DNA of 64,000 nucleotides from Bog-950 sp046329515 (GCA_046329515.1 JAXLUM010000001.1:248001-312000); one strand, 5' to 3'. Numbered from the stretch's first letter, positions 1-8,611 are shown. The notes: generated from the sequence alone by a model not told the origin. Made by a program: numbers and translations.

Positions 1-1
1 A

Positions 2-1315
2 CAAAACGGAAACCAGGACGCTATTAAGGGTTATCCTGCACTGGCTATTGGCGCAGCTCCTTCTACGGGCTTTATTTTAACTAAAGGCAATAGAGCGTCA
101 ACAGCAGGCGGCATACAGCGCCGCGTAACAAGTACGGCCTATGGTTATGTTTACCCTATTGGTACCACTGTTAACGGCTACCAGGCGGTAAACCTGAACT
201 TTACTAATCTGCCAATAGGCGGCGGTAACGTTAAAGGTAAATTTTGCGATGGCGCTACTAACCCAACAGGTTTCATCGGTAAGGTATCGCAATATTGCCC
301 TAACTGCCCGGTGCAGCCTTACGGCCCTCAGCCGCCGGATAACCAGGGTTACAACCGTTACTTCAACAGCAACCCCTGTAACAGCAACCTGGCTCAATGG
401 TTAATACTTGAAGATGCTATTAAAGACCACGGTTATTGGAGTTATACAGCAAGTGGTGTAAACAGCAGTTACCAGTATTGGGTGGAAACCTTCCCTAATT
501 CATTTACTGACATGGGAAATTCTTCTGATACCTGGAGGACGCTTAAGTATCCTTCAAGTTATGGCGCTGACCCTTCGCAGGATACGTCTAACTGGACTCC
601 ATTTATTGAGTCTGTTTCTAACCTTGATGACCTGTTGACGTACACCCGTATGACCGGCAGCACCTGTTATACAGGCAATGGCGTTCCGGGCGGTGTTTAT
701 ACCGGCTTCTCGCACTTTGCCAATAAAAAGTCAATGACGCTGAATGCCCTTCCGGTGGAATTAATTTACCTGAAGGCTGATGCAGTAAACAATGAGTTTA
801 TACAGGTAAGCTGGGCAACAGCTATGGAATTAAACAACGATGGTTTTGTTGTAATGCGCAGTACTGATGGCCTTAACTTTAGCGATATAGGCTGGGTTGA
901 GGGGCATGACAACTCAACTGTAATGCAGGCTTATGCTTACGACGACCATAACGTTACACCTAACGTGGTGTATTACTACAAGCTTCGCCAAATGGATAAT
1001 GACGGACAGAGCGAAGAAACGTATGTAGTATCGGCTATGATTACAGATGGACTTTCTTTCAGCATCTCTGACTTTATTCCGAATCCTTCAAAAGATGCCA
1101 GCAAGCTGATTATTACTACTTCTACTTCACAAAGCGTTGATATTCGCTTCTATGATATATTAGGAAGAGAAATAAGCGCCAGCACTTATAACCTTACTGC
1201 AGGACAAAACACCATTGACTTTAATACGCAGATATTAGCTGATGCTACTTACACAGCTGTTATTAATGCGCAGAATAAAGTTTATACTAAGAAACTGGTG
1301 GTTGCCAAAAATTAA
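2..1315 (+). CDS. T9SS-secreted protein, C-terminal part (5' end outside window)
   Basis: The reading frame is already open at base 2 and has no stop upstream of the first GTG at 311, so this is a 5'-truncated gene and not a gene starting at 311. The visible part is a polar, Asn/Gly/Tyr-rich extracellular-type sequence without a recognised enzyme motif. The last 80 or so residues form a type A T9SS sorting domain: an IPNPSKD motif, then short beta strands (VDIRFYDILGRE), ending in KKLVVAKN. By family knowledge the protein would be exported across the outer membrane and anchored or released after CTD cleavage. A strong intrinsic terminator follows. Substrate and role are unknown. Confidence 0.85.
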   Translation, partial: QNGNQDAIKGYPALAIGAAPSTGFILTKGNRASTAGGIQRRVTSTAYGYVYPIGTTVNGYQAVNLNFTNLPIGGGNVKGKFCDGATNPTGFIGKVSQYCPNCPVQPYGPQPPDNQGYNRYFNSNPCNSNLAQWLILEDAIKDHGYWSYTASGVNSSYQYWVETFPNSFTDMGNSSDTWRTLKYPSSYGADPSQDTSNWTPFIESVSNLDDLLTYTRMTGSTCYTGNGVPGGVYTGFSHFANKKSMTLNALPVELIYLKADAVNNEFIQVSWATAMELNNDGFVVMRSTDGLNFSDIGWVEGHDNSTVMQAYAYDDHNVTPNVVYYYKLRQMDNDGQSEETYVVSAMITDGLSFSISDFIPNPSKDASKLIITTSTSQSVDIRFYDILGREISASTYNLTAGQNTIDFNTQILADATYTAVINAQNKVYTKKLVVAKN

Positions 1316-1338
1316 TAGCCAGGCGTTTTTCGCAAGCA

Positions 1339-1363
1339 GGGGCGTTAACACGCCCCTTTTTTG
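1339..1363 (+). terminator. Intrinsic terminator of the T9SS cargo gene
   Basis: A perfect 7-bp stem GGGGCGT/ACGCCCC with a TAAC loop is followed by seven T. It lies 23 bases after the stop codon at 1315. Confidence 0.85.
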
Positions 1364-1394
1364 TTTAGTGGAGGTTATGCTTGCATGGGTTCGT

Positions 1395-1428
1395 ATAATA
1401 AAAACGGCTGCTCGATTAGGAGCAGCCG
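1395..1428 (-). terminator. Intrinsic terminator of the PqqD/ATP-grasp operon
   Basis: On the minus strand a perfect 9-bp stem (CGGCTGCTC/GAGCAGCCG, 6-base loop) is followed by TTTTATTAT. It lies just past the stop codon at 1454, so it closes the six-gene minus-strand run. Confidence 0.85.
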
Positions 1429-1453
1429 CTTTATCAGAATGTTTATTTAGAAA

Positions 1454-2068
1454 TTATTGCGCCGCCTTCAAGCCTTCTAAAACTGTGTTATCGGAAGGAT
1501 GGTTTAAAAGAGCCCGCTGGAAATAATCTTTAGCGGTGGCCTTGTTGCCGAGTTTTAGTTCTGTCCAGCCATATAAGCTCAGTCCGTCAAAATCGAAAGG
1601 ATAAGTTTCAATGTATAAAGCCAGATACTTTTTAGCTTCCATGTATTGAGCGCGGTAGTAATAAATACCTGCTAAACGGTACAATGAAGTGGCGTGGCGG
1701 TTGTCAATATTCAGAATATCCTTGTATTGCCTTACTACATCATCCCATTTGTTTAGTGCAGATAATGGATATACGATACCCAGGCGGGCTTCAATAGAAT
1801 TAGGGCGCTGTGTTAAGGCCTTTTCGTAGTAAGGAATAGCATCAGTGCTTTTGGCTGCGCAATACAATAACCAGCCCATACGCACATTGTCCTCATAGGC
1901 ATCAGCCTGGTAAACTGCTTTTATTTTCTCCACCGCCTCAGTATACTTTTTGTTGTATTCCAGGGTATAACTTTCAGCATACGCTTTTTTACGCGCTTCA
2001 AAATCCTGTGCGTTCAGTGCTGCTATACTTATAGCCAGCATAACAATGGTGATGATTCCTTTCTTCAT
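1454..2068 (-). CDS. Periplasmic TPR protein, last gene of the PqqD/ATP-grasp operon
   Basis: A 204-residue protein with a signal peptide ending near LNAQ (residues 1-21). The rest is tetratricopeptide repeats; alternating Y/A/L helix patterns such as YYEKALTQRPNS and YFQRALLNHPSD recur about every 34 residues. TPR proteins are binding scaffolds, and nothing here suggests catalysis. Its start overlaps the stop of the upstream barrel gene by 4 bases (ATGA type), so the two are probably translationally coupled and act in the same periplasm/outer-membrane step. No lipobox is visible, so it is expected to be soluble in the periplasm. The partner is unknown. Confidence 0.85.
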   Translation of the reverse strand: MKKGIITIVMLAISIAALNAQDFEARKKAYAESYTLEYNKKYTEAVEKIKAVYQADAYEDNVRMGWLLYCAAKSTDAIPYYEKALTQRPNSIEARLGIVYPLSALNKWDDVVRQYKDILNIDNRHATSLYRLAGIYYYRAQYMEAKKYLALYIETYPFDFDGLSLYGWTELKLGNKATAKDYFQRALLNHPSDNTVLEGLKAAQ

Positions 2069-3501
2069 AAATTAAATTTTAAGCCAAGCGTTATTAAATG
2101 ATTCTGATATGATGTTTGATAGGTAGTGTAATTGGTATTATTAGTAAAGCGGTTATTGTAACCCTGCATTTGGCGGAACTGGTAATTTAAAAATAGCTCC
2201 ACGTTTTTATGAACCGGCGTATATACGGTAGCGCCTATGCGATACTTAGTGCTATTGTAAGAATTGAAAACAAGCAGCCCGTTTTTTTCATTACTGAAAA
2301 GCAAATCACCATAGGTGCCTAAAACGGACAGCCATAAATACTTGTGCAGCCTTGCTGAAACATCTAACTGATATAACAGTTTGTTACTGCCGGCAATATT
2401 GAGGTAGGTTAAGCGAGGTGTAAATGATAAATAGGTATTGCCTAATGGATAGTATGAAACAGCTGCATTGGCCTGCAATACATTCTGTTTGCTTAATGAA
2501 GAAAAGGACGCTCCTACTTCAAAACCAAGGTTACGATACTGTTTGGTAAGGCTAAAGCCGAGTGCGACATCAACAGAGGTAAGCGGGGTAGAAGTATAGC
2601 GTATAAGCGGACGGACAGACTGGAAGGTATCAATAGGTTGCGCATAATAGAATTGCGGTTGCGAATTGAAATTGGTATAAGTGGTATTATATACTATAAG
2701 GTGTAGAAATGGTGAAAAGCCCCAGCCATAGGGCAACGCCGCATTCATACTAACATAAGCCTGGTGTTGTTGCGCGTTGAATTTAAATTGAGTAAGCGAA
2801 TCGCCGGGCTGGTAGATGTTACGGTTGTAAGGCACGCCATTGTTTTGGGCGGGTTCAGTGCCAACAAGCTTTGGATAGCCATACTGGTATTGTTCTACAT
2901 GCGTTGAAAGCAAGCCGTTGTAGGCCAAATAAAAACTAATGGCTTTGCCGGCATTAACCTTAAAGCCAAGTTGCCAGTAATACATGGCAGTGGTAAGGTC
3001 TTGCGTGCCCAATACATGTTGTTGATCGAAAAGCCTGGTGCTGCCGTTTTGCTTAAGGTTGTTACTTATTGCAGCACCACCCTCTACATAAATACTCTCT
3101 AAAATTTTACGGCGAACGCCTACATAGTCGCGCAGTTCATCGGTCATCCACCTATCTATTACCCCGGCGCTACCGAACATGCCACTATTGATGTAATTAT
3201 TGAAATTCATTACAAGGGCATCAGCATCCTCACGGTTTTCGTGTAATACTTTGTTATAGTAATAGGTAGAGTTGAGGTATTTACGGCGAACATTCAATCC
3301 ATACCCCATACGCTTGTAAACCCAATCGCCGGCGGCTTTTTCTTTAATGGCTGATTTGCCGTGTTGATGCAGTTCCTTCCAATCAGCTTTCAGGTAATCG
3401 GCATAGGTAAGACTATCGTAGTACGCAACCCGTGATTCGTTTTGCGCCTGCAAGGTACAGGCCATAAGCAATATGGAAAGCAGTGCTATTGCTTTGCGCA
3501 T
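2065..3501 (-). CDS. Outer-membrane beta-barrel protein with N-terminal TPR-like part (YaiO-like)
   Basis: I place the start at the ATG at 3501, four codons inside the longest frame (which begins with GTG at 3513), because GGGAGG lies just before this ATG and a signal peptide follows directly (cleavage after LQAQ). Residues about 20-120 look TPR-like. The remainder alternates hydrophobic and polar residues in many short strands rich in Tyr, Phe and Asn, and the chain ends in GLKFNL, as outer-membrane barrels do. The general shape resembles YaiO-type barrels, but no specific substrate can be read. The start overlaps the UT/M23 gene by 16 bases and the end overlaps the TPR gene by 4, so the three are tightly coupled. 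Likely the outer-membrane end of the route encoded by this operon. Confidence 0.75.
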   Translation of the reverse strand: MRKAIALLSILLMACTLQAQNESRVAYYDSLTYADYLKADWKELHQHGKSAIKEKAAGDWVYKRMGYGLNVRRKYLNSTYYYNKVLHENREDADALVMNFNNYINSGMFGSAGVIDRWMTDELRDYVGVRRKILESIYVEGGAAISNNLKQNGSTRLFDQQHVLGTQDLTTAMYYWQLGFKVNAGKAISFYLAYNGLLSTHVEQYQYGYPKLVGTEPAQNNGVPYNRNIYQPGDSLTQFKFNAQQHQAYVSMNAALPYGWGFSPFLHLIVYNTTYTNFNSQPQFYYAQPIDTFQSVRPLIRYTSTPLTSVDVALGFSLTKQYRNLGFEVGASFSSLSKQNVLQANAAVSYYPLGNTYLSFTPRLTYLNIAGSNKLLYQLDVSARLHKYLWLSVLGTYGDLLFSNEKNGLLVFNSYNSTKYRIGATVYTPVHKNVELFLNYQFRQMQGYNNRFTNNTNYTTYQTSYQNHLITLGLKFNL

Positions 3502-5642
3502 ACGGCCTCCCACTTTTTGTCGCCCTCCTGCACTATTATAATATTGAGGCCGGTTTCGTTGATGTTAATGTCGAATGCTAATTGGCGCAGCGTGCTGTTG
3601 CCGATTTTTCCGGCTGAACTTGACCGAAGTTGAATACTGCCGCTGTTATTTAAGGTGTTGTTATTAGTATAGTGTAATTCAAAGTCAGTACGTAGCGGTT
3701 GCACAAAGGGGCGTATTAAGTCTGTTGCAAACTCCATAGCGCGGTTATGCAGGAATGAAACAGGCAGCTGACCCGATAGTTTTAAATCCTGGTAGTATCC
3801 TAAAAACACTTTGTAACAACCTAAATAGAAGTAATAAAGGAATGACTTCTTGCTTCCTTCAAAATCAAGAAACTTAAACACAACGCCATCATTGGCAAAC
3901 CAGGCTGTGCTTTTATACTCGTAGGAATAGATGTAGGTGCGGTTCCAGGCATCAGTAAATACTTCCCAGTTTTCGGCCACCCCATCACGCACCCAACGCA
4001 TTTTCATGCCCGGTAACAAATAAAAGGCATGTTCCAGCAAAGGGTTAATCTCTGCGGGGCGTATAAATTCCCCTTCTTTAGGCTTATCGAATATTTTTAA
4101 TTCATAGTTGTTGTTGTTGCGAACTACGTAAGATGCTAAAGGATAATCTAAAGTCTTAGCGCCAATCATAGGAATGTTCTGCAACTGAAAATGGACATGC
4201 GGTTCAGGACTGCGACCACTGTTACCACAGGTGCCCAGCGGTGTGCCCCGGTAAACATATTCGCCCATCTTAACTTTAATGCTTCCTTTCTTTAAGTGGC
4301 TCAACTGCGAAAACAAACCGTTACCATGACTGATGATAACTGTGTTGCCCCAGTTCTTCGCAAGGTTCATATCAGCAACACTGTTTTCTTCAATGCCATC
4401 CTCAATTACCACCACCTGTCCTTCACCGGGGGCTAAAACAGGTTTATCATAAGCGTAAAAGTCCTCAGGCGTGGTGCCTGCATCCTGGTACGATTTCATT
4501 TCATCATCCAGTACAATAAAATCAAAAGCTTTACTCCAGTCGCCCAGGTGTGTAATTTTTCCTTCATGCCCCTGGCTAACCATCCATTCACCCCAAAAAG
4601 GCAAGGAGAGCGGAAAAAATTTGCTGTAGCGGTAATTCTCTTTAGTAACTAAGTAATGCCGAAGGTTTTGTTCGGGTGAGCAGTATTGGTAAATAACCTG
4701 TACCAAATGCTGCGGATTAACACGCCAGCTTAAAAGATATAAAACCAGTATGCTGGCAAAGGTGAAACCTGTAGTATAAACCGGCAACATAAACATGCCG
4801 AATATGTAACTAAGGCTATAATGAAGCGCTGCTACTAGTGGCACCATACAAACTGCCAATAAATAGGAATAGGCATTCGGTATTAAATAAAAACCACCGA
4901 TGGCAATGGCTGCAAAGAAGTAGTTGGAGCCTACTAATACCCTGTTTAATTCGGCTGTATCAATACCCGCAATATGGTAGAATACGTAAGCGGCACCTAA
5001 GCCCAGTGCAGCAAGGGTAAAGGTGATACGCGAATACAAGAGAAGACCAATAGCAATTAAAAGACCTGCAAAAACATTCGGCTGAAAGAATACAGCACCA
5101 AGTGAGCGCAAAAATGTAACAGCTACTTCAGGCAGGTTTAGTTGCAGAATATGGTCAGAAGCTGATTGTATAAAGGGAAAAGCAGCAAAAGAATCAATAG
5201 GGCGATAATGTAAGGCTGTAAAGAATTTAGCAGCCAACAGAATGAACCAAAAAGTAGTTACGAAAGGCAAACCTAAAAACGGCAGCTTGTATTTATCCAA
5301 CAGGCCTTTAAACAACTTAGTAGTAAGCAGTATTAGAAAGGCAGCTAATAAGAGCGTAATAAAAAAGAAAGTATTTATCTCAAAAGTTGCGCCTATGCCC
5401 ATGCCGGCTAGTGCTGCGCTGAAACCATAAATGCCCTCCTCAATAAAAAAGGCATTTAAAGAGAAGATATCAGCTAGCAGATTGCTGAATACTACACAAA
5501 GAAAACCCGCCAGGCCAATGCGCCAATCTGCAAAGCTTACCAATAACAATAATACCCCATACCACCTGCTGCGTGCAAAAAACACCTGCGAGTAGCCATG
5601 CAAAAGCCCTTCGGTATGTAGTTTTAGTTTTTGGGTTAGCAT
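3486..5642 (-). CDS. Urea transporter-like membrane domain fused to an M23 metallopeptidase domain
   Basis: A 718-residue fusion. Residues about 1-310 are a chain of hydrophobic helices resembling the UT (urea transporter) family, including the IEEGIYGFSAALAGMGIG segment typical of its repeat. Residues about 350-490 form an M23 (LytM-type) domain: THLGDW then FDF (H365, D374), ISHGNG (H439), LSHL (H449) and PHVHF (H482, H484). Here the first His and the Asp are nine residues apart instead of the classical HxxxD. Residues 490-718 form a further globular domain that I do not recognise. UT proteins are channels for urea-like small molecules; M23 enzymes cut peptidoglycan cross-bridges or serve as inactive scaffolds. 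It sits 13 bases after the decarboxylase gene. Membrane topology, with the peptidase facing the periplasm, is inference. Confidence 0.85.
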   Translation of the reverse strand: MLTQKLKLHTEGLLHGYSQVFFARSRWYGVLLLLVSFADWRIGLAGFLCVVFSNLLADIFSLNAFFIEEGIYGFSAALAGMGIGATFEINTFFFITLLLAAFLILLTTKLFKGLLDKYKLPFLGLPFVTTFWFILLAAKFFTALHYRPIDSFAAFPFIQSASDHILQLNLPEVAVTFLRSLGAVFFQPNVFAGLLIAIGLLLYSRITFTLAALGLGAAYVFYHIAGIDTAELNRVLVGSNYFFAAIAIGGFYLIPNAYSYLLAVCMVPLVAALHYSLSYIFGMFMLPVYTTGFTFASILVLYLLSWRVNPQHLVQVIYQYCSPEQNLRHYLVTKENYRYSKFFPLSLPFWGEWMVSQGHEGKITHLGDWSKAFDFIVLDDEMKSYQDAGTTPEDFYAYDKPVLAPGEGQVVVIEDGIEENSVADMNLAKNWGNTVIISHGNGLFSQLSHLKKGSIKVKMGEYVYRGTPLGTCGNSGRSPEPHVHFQLQNIPMIGAKTLDYPLASYVVRNNNNYELKIFDKPKEGEFIRPAEINPLLEHAFYLLPGMKMRWVRDGVAENWEVFTDAWNRTYIYSYEYKSTAWFANDGVVFKFLDFEGSKKSFLYYFYLGCYKVFLGYYQDLKLSGQLPVSFLHNRAMEFATDLIRPFVQPLRTDFELHYTNNNTLNNSGSIQLRSSSAGKIGNSTLRQLAFDININETGLNIIIVQEGDKKWEAVCAKQ

Positions 5643-5655
5643 GAGGGTAAGTTGG

Positions 5656-7020
5656 TTACAGCTTAAAGTTGTTTAAGTGCACAGGCAATTCTTCCTGCAC
5701 ATTAAGGGTATCTACACTTTCCTTATTGCGGATGATGTGTGGTTCGCCTTTCATGTCAATCATAATTACGTTGGGGCGCATGGCAATAAACTGCATCCAT
5801 TGGGTCATATTATAAGCACCAACACGGTGCACTACCACATGGTCGCCTTTATTAAGCGGGGGCAAACTTATGCTTTCGCGCACTAAATCTATATTCATGC
5901 ATAAAGGGCCATATAACACCATATCTTCGCTATGGTGGGTGAACTCCTGCGCAGGGGTAATTTTATGTTCATACCAAAAAGCGGTAAACAAAATGTTAAC
6001 CCCAAAATCCATAATAGTAGCGCGGCGGCCATCGCTCAGGCGTTTGTTAGCTATTACTGAACCTACAAGGTAACCGGCATCATCAATCAGGGCGCGGCCG
6101 GTTTCCAATACAAGAAGAGGTAGTTCATCCTGCTTAAAACCATAGTTTAAAATTACACTGGTAATAGCTTCAGCATAGTCATCAAAGTCTGGGCTAATAT
6201 CACTACCCGGTAAGTAAGAACCGCGTAAAGTATTCTGGCTGGCGAAACCTCCGCCTAAATCAAGATACTGAATGTTTTTATTCCACTTCTGTTTAATGTT
6301 TACTGCCAGCTCGCACAACTTACCGGCAGCAACCGCATAGGCTGAAGCGGTAAGCATAAAGGTGCCGATATGGCAATGTAAACCTACAAGGTCAAGCTTT
6401 TCATGCGCCATAATTTTGGTAATGGCGTTCCATGCCTGGTAGTTTTCGTAGTTAAAACCAAAGCGGTCCCACATAGGGTAAACACCGGTATCCATATTTA
6501 CGCGAATGGCTACGCGGGCTTTTTTATTCAACTGTTCAGTTAATTCAATAAGGGCGTATAGTTCATCAAAATGGTCAATGTGTATCAGCGAGTCATTTTC
6601 AATGGCGCGTTGTAATTCCGCTAATGTTTTTTCGGGGCCGTTAAAAATGATTTTGTTACCCGGCACACCGTTGCGGATGGCTTTTTCGTATTCAAAGCCG
6701 CTTACCACTTCTGCCCAACTGCCTTCCTGGTGAAAAACATTACATACCGCATTTATGTAGTTGGTTTTGTAACTCCATGCAAATTGCACTTTAGGGTAAC
6801 GGGTGCGGAATGCGCGTAGTGCGTTCTGATAGGTTTTGCGAATGATGCGTTCGCTGATAACAAAACAAGGTGAGCCGTATTGCTCTATAATTCTTTTAAC
6901 GGGTACACCGTCAATATGTGTATGCGGTGCATACTCAGTACGGGTGCCGAATTTGTTCATTAGGCCTGCATTCATGCGGCGCATCATAGGCCGCTCATAG
7001 CGTTGCTTGGTTGTGGTCAT
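5656..7020 (-). CDS. Type III (alanine-racemase-fold) PLP-dependent decarboxylase
   Basis: 454 residues with the full active-site set of the ornithine/diaminopimelate decarboxylase family. There is a PLP lysine in WSYKTN (K85), HCHIGT (H217), the phosphate-binding GGG (256-258), ETGR (E306-R309), GPLCMNID (C374, D378; the cross-subunit catalytic Cys and substrate Asp) and GAYN (Y403). Family enzymes decarboxylate basic or acidic amino acids (meso-DAP, Orn, Lys, Arg, Glu on a carrier, carboxynorspermidine). The variant motifs SYKTN and CMNID suggest a subfamily apart from housekeeping LysA. Position between an ATP-grasp ligase and a UT/M23 protein argues for a dedicated pathway. The N-terminus has several alternative Met residues (1, 12, 13, 16, 21), so the exact start is uncertain. 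Confidence 0.88.
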   Translation of the reverse strand: MTTTKQRYERPMMRRMNAGLMNKFGTRTEYAPHTHIDGVPVKRIIEQYGSPCFVISERIIRKTYQNALRAFRTRYPKVQFAWSYKTNYINAVCNVFHQEGSWAEVVSGFEYEKAIRNGVPGNKIIFNGPEKTLAELQRAIENDSLIHIDHFDELYALIELTEQLNKKARVAIRVNMDTGVYPMWDRFGFNYENYQAWNAITKIMAHEKLDLVGLHCHIGTFMLTASAYAVAAGKLCELAVNIKQKWNKNIQYLDLGGGFASQNTLRGSYLPGSDISPDFDDYAEAITSVILNYGFKQDELPLLVLETGRALIDDAGYLVGSVIANKRLSDGRRATIMDFGVNILFTAFWYEHKITPAQEFTHHSEDMVLYGPLCMNIDLVRESISLPPLNKGDHVVVHRVGAYNMTQWMQFIAMRPNVIMIDMKGEPHIIRNKESVDTLNVQEELPVHLNNFKL

Positions 7021-7077
7021 GGTGTCAGTTTTAGTGAAACTGCCTTAGGCAAACATTCAATTAATAAATACTACTTA

Positions 7078-8154
7078 CTATACATATGAAAAGGCAAGAT
7101 TGGCGGCGGTTTCGCCAAGGGCGCTGAACTGCTGGAAACGTTCGATGTCCATTACCATATCCCAGCTGTAGCGCAGAAAGACCTTGCCTACGGCATATTC
7201 CGTATAGGGCTCTACCTTTTGGCCCATTGCCATTTTAACCAGTGCAGCCGGTTGATTTTGCCCGGCACCTACGGTTAGGTATATCCATGCAGGGAAGCGA
7301 GGGTTAATTTCCATAATGTAATTCTGCCCATCGTTGCTGCGCATAATTTCCAGCTCAAAACCTCCGCGCCATTTGGTGGCCGATATAAACTGTTCGGCCA
7401 GTTGAACAAGGCTGGGGTCATCTAAAGTTACGCCCGCCCATGCTTTGCCTTTATCCGTAATAAACAATTTACGCATTGGCACTGCCGAAATGGTGCGGCC
7501 TGTTCCATCGCCCAAAGCGGCAACATTTATTTCGGTGCCCGAAATAAATTCCTGCACTATAATGGGTAAGCCCCATTTGCTTTCGTATTTGTGAAAGGCT
7601 TTAGTTGCTTGCTCTAAAGTGTGGCAAACAGTGGCTTCGTAAAACTTTCCTTTTACTACAATAGGGTAACCAAATTTGGTAGCTACTCCTGCCAGTTCAT
7701 TCGCCTTGTAAAGCACCCGATCCTTAGGGGCAATCATTTCATGCTTCTCGCAAAATTTGAAGAGGTTGATTTTTTCCCGCGCTTCAAATTGTTCAGGCGT
7801 TGGCAGAAAAGTGTTTATACCCATTGCCTTTAGCTTAGGAGCAATACGAATAAAGTTGGGCAACTCCGCATCAAAGTTTGGTATAAGCACATCAATATTC
7901 TCTTTATCGTGTATATAAGCCAAACGGTTTATAAGCGCCTCGCTGCCTGCTGAAGGGTAAGGTATCTGGTAAGTGCGGTCGGCAATGTCTTCCATGTAAA
8001 TACCGGGCTCTAACGATTCGTATGAAAGGCCGATTATTTCCACTTCAAAATCCTTGCAATCGCGTATACCACGTATAACAGCCACACCGGGGCCTGGACT
8101 GTCTATTGCATTAAGGCCGGTAACGGCCACCCGTATTTTCTTTAGCTTACTCAT
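7078..8154 (-). CDS. ATP-grasp ligase (carbamoyl-phosphate synthase L-like)
   Basis: 358 residues with a pre-ATP-grasp Rossmann part at 1-115 (VAVTGLNAIDSPGPG) followed by an ATP-grasp domain. Visible are the ATP-binding lysine in PIVVKGK (K168), the hinge IIVQEFI (Q201-E202) and the magnesium-binding MEINPRF (E282, N284). ATP-grasp enzymes activate a carboxylate as acyl phosphate and join it to an amine, thiol or similar group. The neighbours, a PqqD-like protein 2 bases upstream and a PLP decarboxylase 57 bases downstream, suggest ligation of an amino acid to a carrier or peptide. This is inference by analogy with butirosin BtrJ/BtrK and with ATP-grasp peptide-modifying enzymes. The substrate cannot be read from sequence. 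Confidence 0.87.
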   Translation of the reverse strand: MSKLKKIRVAVTGLNAIDSPGPGVAVIRGIRDCKDFEVEIIGLSYESLEPGIYMEDIADRTYQIPYPSAGSEALINRLAYIHDKENIDVLIPNFDAELPNFIRIAPKLKAMGINTFLPTPEQFEAREKINLFKFCEKHEMIAPKDRVLYKANELAGVATKFGYPIVVKGKFYEATVCHTLEQATKAFHKYESKWGLPIIVQEFISGTEINVAALGDGTGRTISAVPMRKLFITDKGKAWAGVTLDDPSLVQLAEQFISATKWRGGFELEIMRSNDGQNYIMEINPRFPAWIYLTVGAGQNQPAALVKMAMGQKVEPYTEYAVGKVFLRYSWDMVMDIERFQQFSALGETAANLAFSYV

Positions 8155-8156
8155 AA

Positions 8157-8399
8157 CTACTCGCTTACCAGTTTAAAATCGCGTAATTCAAAAAGGAATT
8201 CATCCATGTCGCGTTCCAGCATGGCCTTATCTACTTCATACTTCTCCAGTAGGGTAGCTTTTACCTGGTCCACACTTTTGCCGGCTTTAAGCAACGTAAT
8301 AATTTCTGTTGCTACAGGATTCATAGAAAATGAATCTCCATTGGTGGGATTAAACAAAAATCCCGAATCGCTAACCGCGAGGTTGCTGTTCAATTTCAT
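8157..8399 (-). CDS. PqqD-like small protein (RiPP-recognition-element fold)
   Basis: An 80-residue protein matching the PqqD pattern: an N-terminal strand pair (FLFNPTNGDSFSMN), a helix PVATEIITLLKAG, the segment SVDQVKATLLEKYEVD, and a closing helix DEFLFELRDFKLV. PqqD-family proteins bind leader peptides and hand them to modifying enzymes; many stand-alone relatives are uncharacterised. It is the first gene of the six-gene run and is followed after 2 bases by the ATP-grasp gene. No radical SAM enzyme is nearby, unlike classic PQQ-type loci. I searched 8400-8611 and the gap before the decarboxylase for a small precursor peptide on both strands and saw none of convincing length. Confidence 0.75.
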   Translation of the reverse strand: MKLNSNLAVSDSGFLFNPTNGDSFSMNPVATEIITLLKAGKSVDQVKATLLEKYEVDKAMLERDMDEFLFELRDFKLVSE

Positions 8400-8548
8400 A
8401 CGGATGTTTTTTAGCGTTAAACAATCAAAATAAGACGCTGCACTGGGTATTAGTATAGAGGAGCTATAGAGGTAAGTTTTGGGTATTTATAAGGTTAGAC
8501 GCCTTTCGCAAAGGAATCCTTCGGTAATATGACGATTATTTTTTAGCC

Positions 8549-8595
8549 AGGTTTAACGTGTAGTTAGGTATTTTTAGAATACTGCGGTTAAACCT
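8549..8595. other. Nested inverted repeat in the gap between the GldM-like gene and the PqqD operon
   Basis: A perfect 9-bp outer arm AGGTTTAAC (8549-8557) / GTTAAACCT (8587-8595) encloses an inner arm GTATT (8568-8572) / AATAC (8578-8582). It lies right after the stop of the minus-strand GldM-like gene. Neither side has a proper T-run, so it is not a standard terminator. It could be a weak terminator, an RNA structure or a binding site. Confidence 0.4.
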
Positions 8596-8611
8596 TTAAA
8601 TGTTGCGGAGT

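Noticed and set aside
98..397. Minus-strand frame of 99 residues at the left end
   Set aside because: It lies opposite the coding frame of the truncated T9SS cargo gene, which is open from base 2, and shows no domain.
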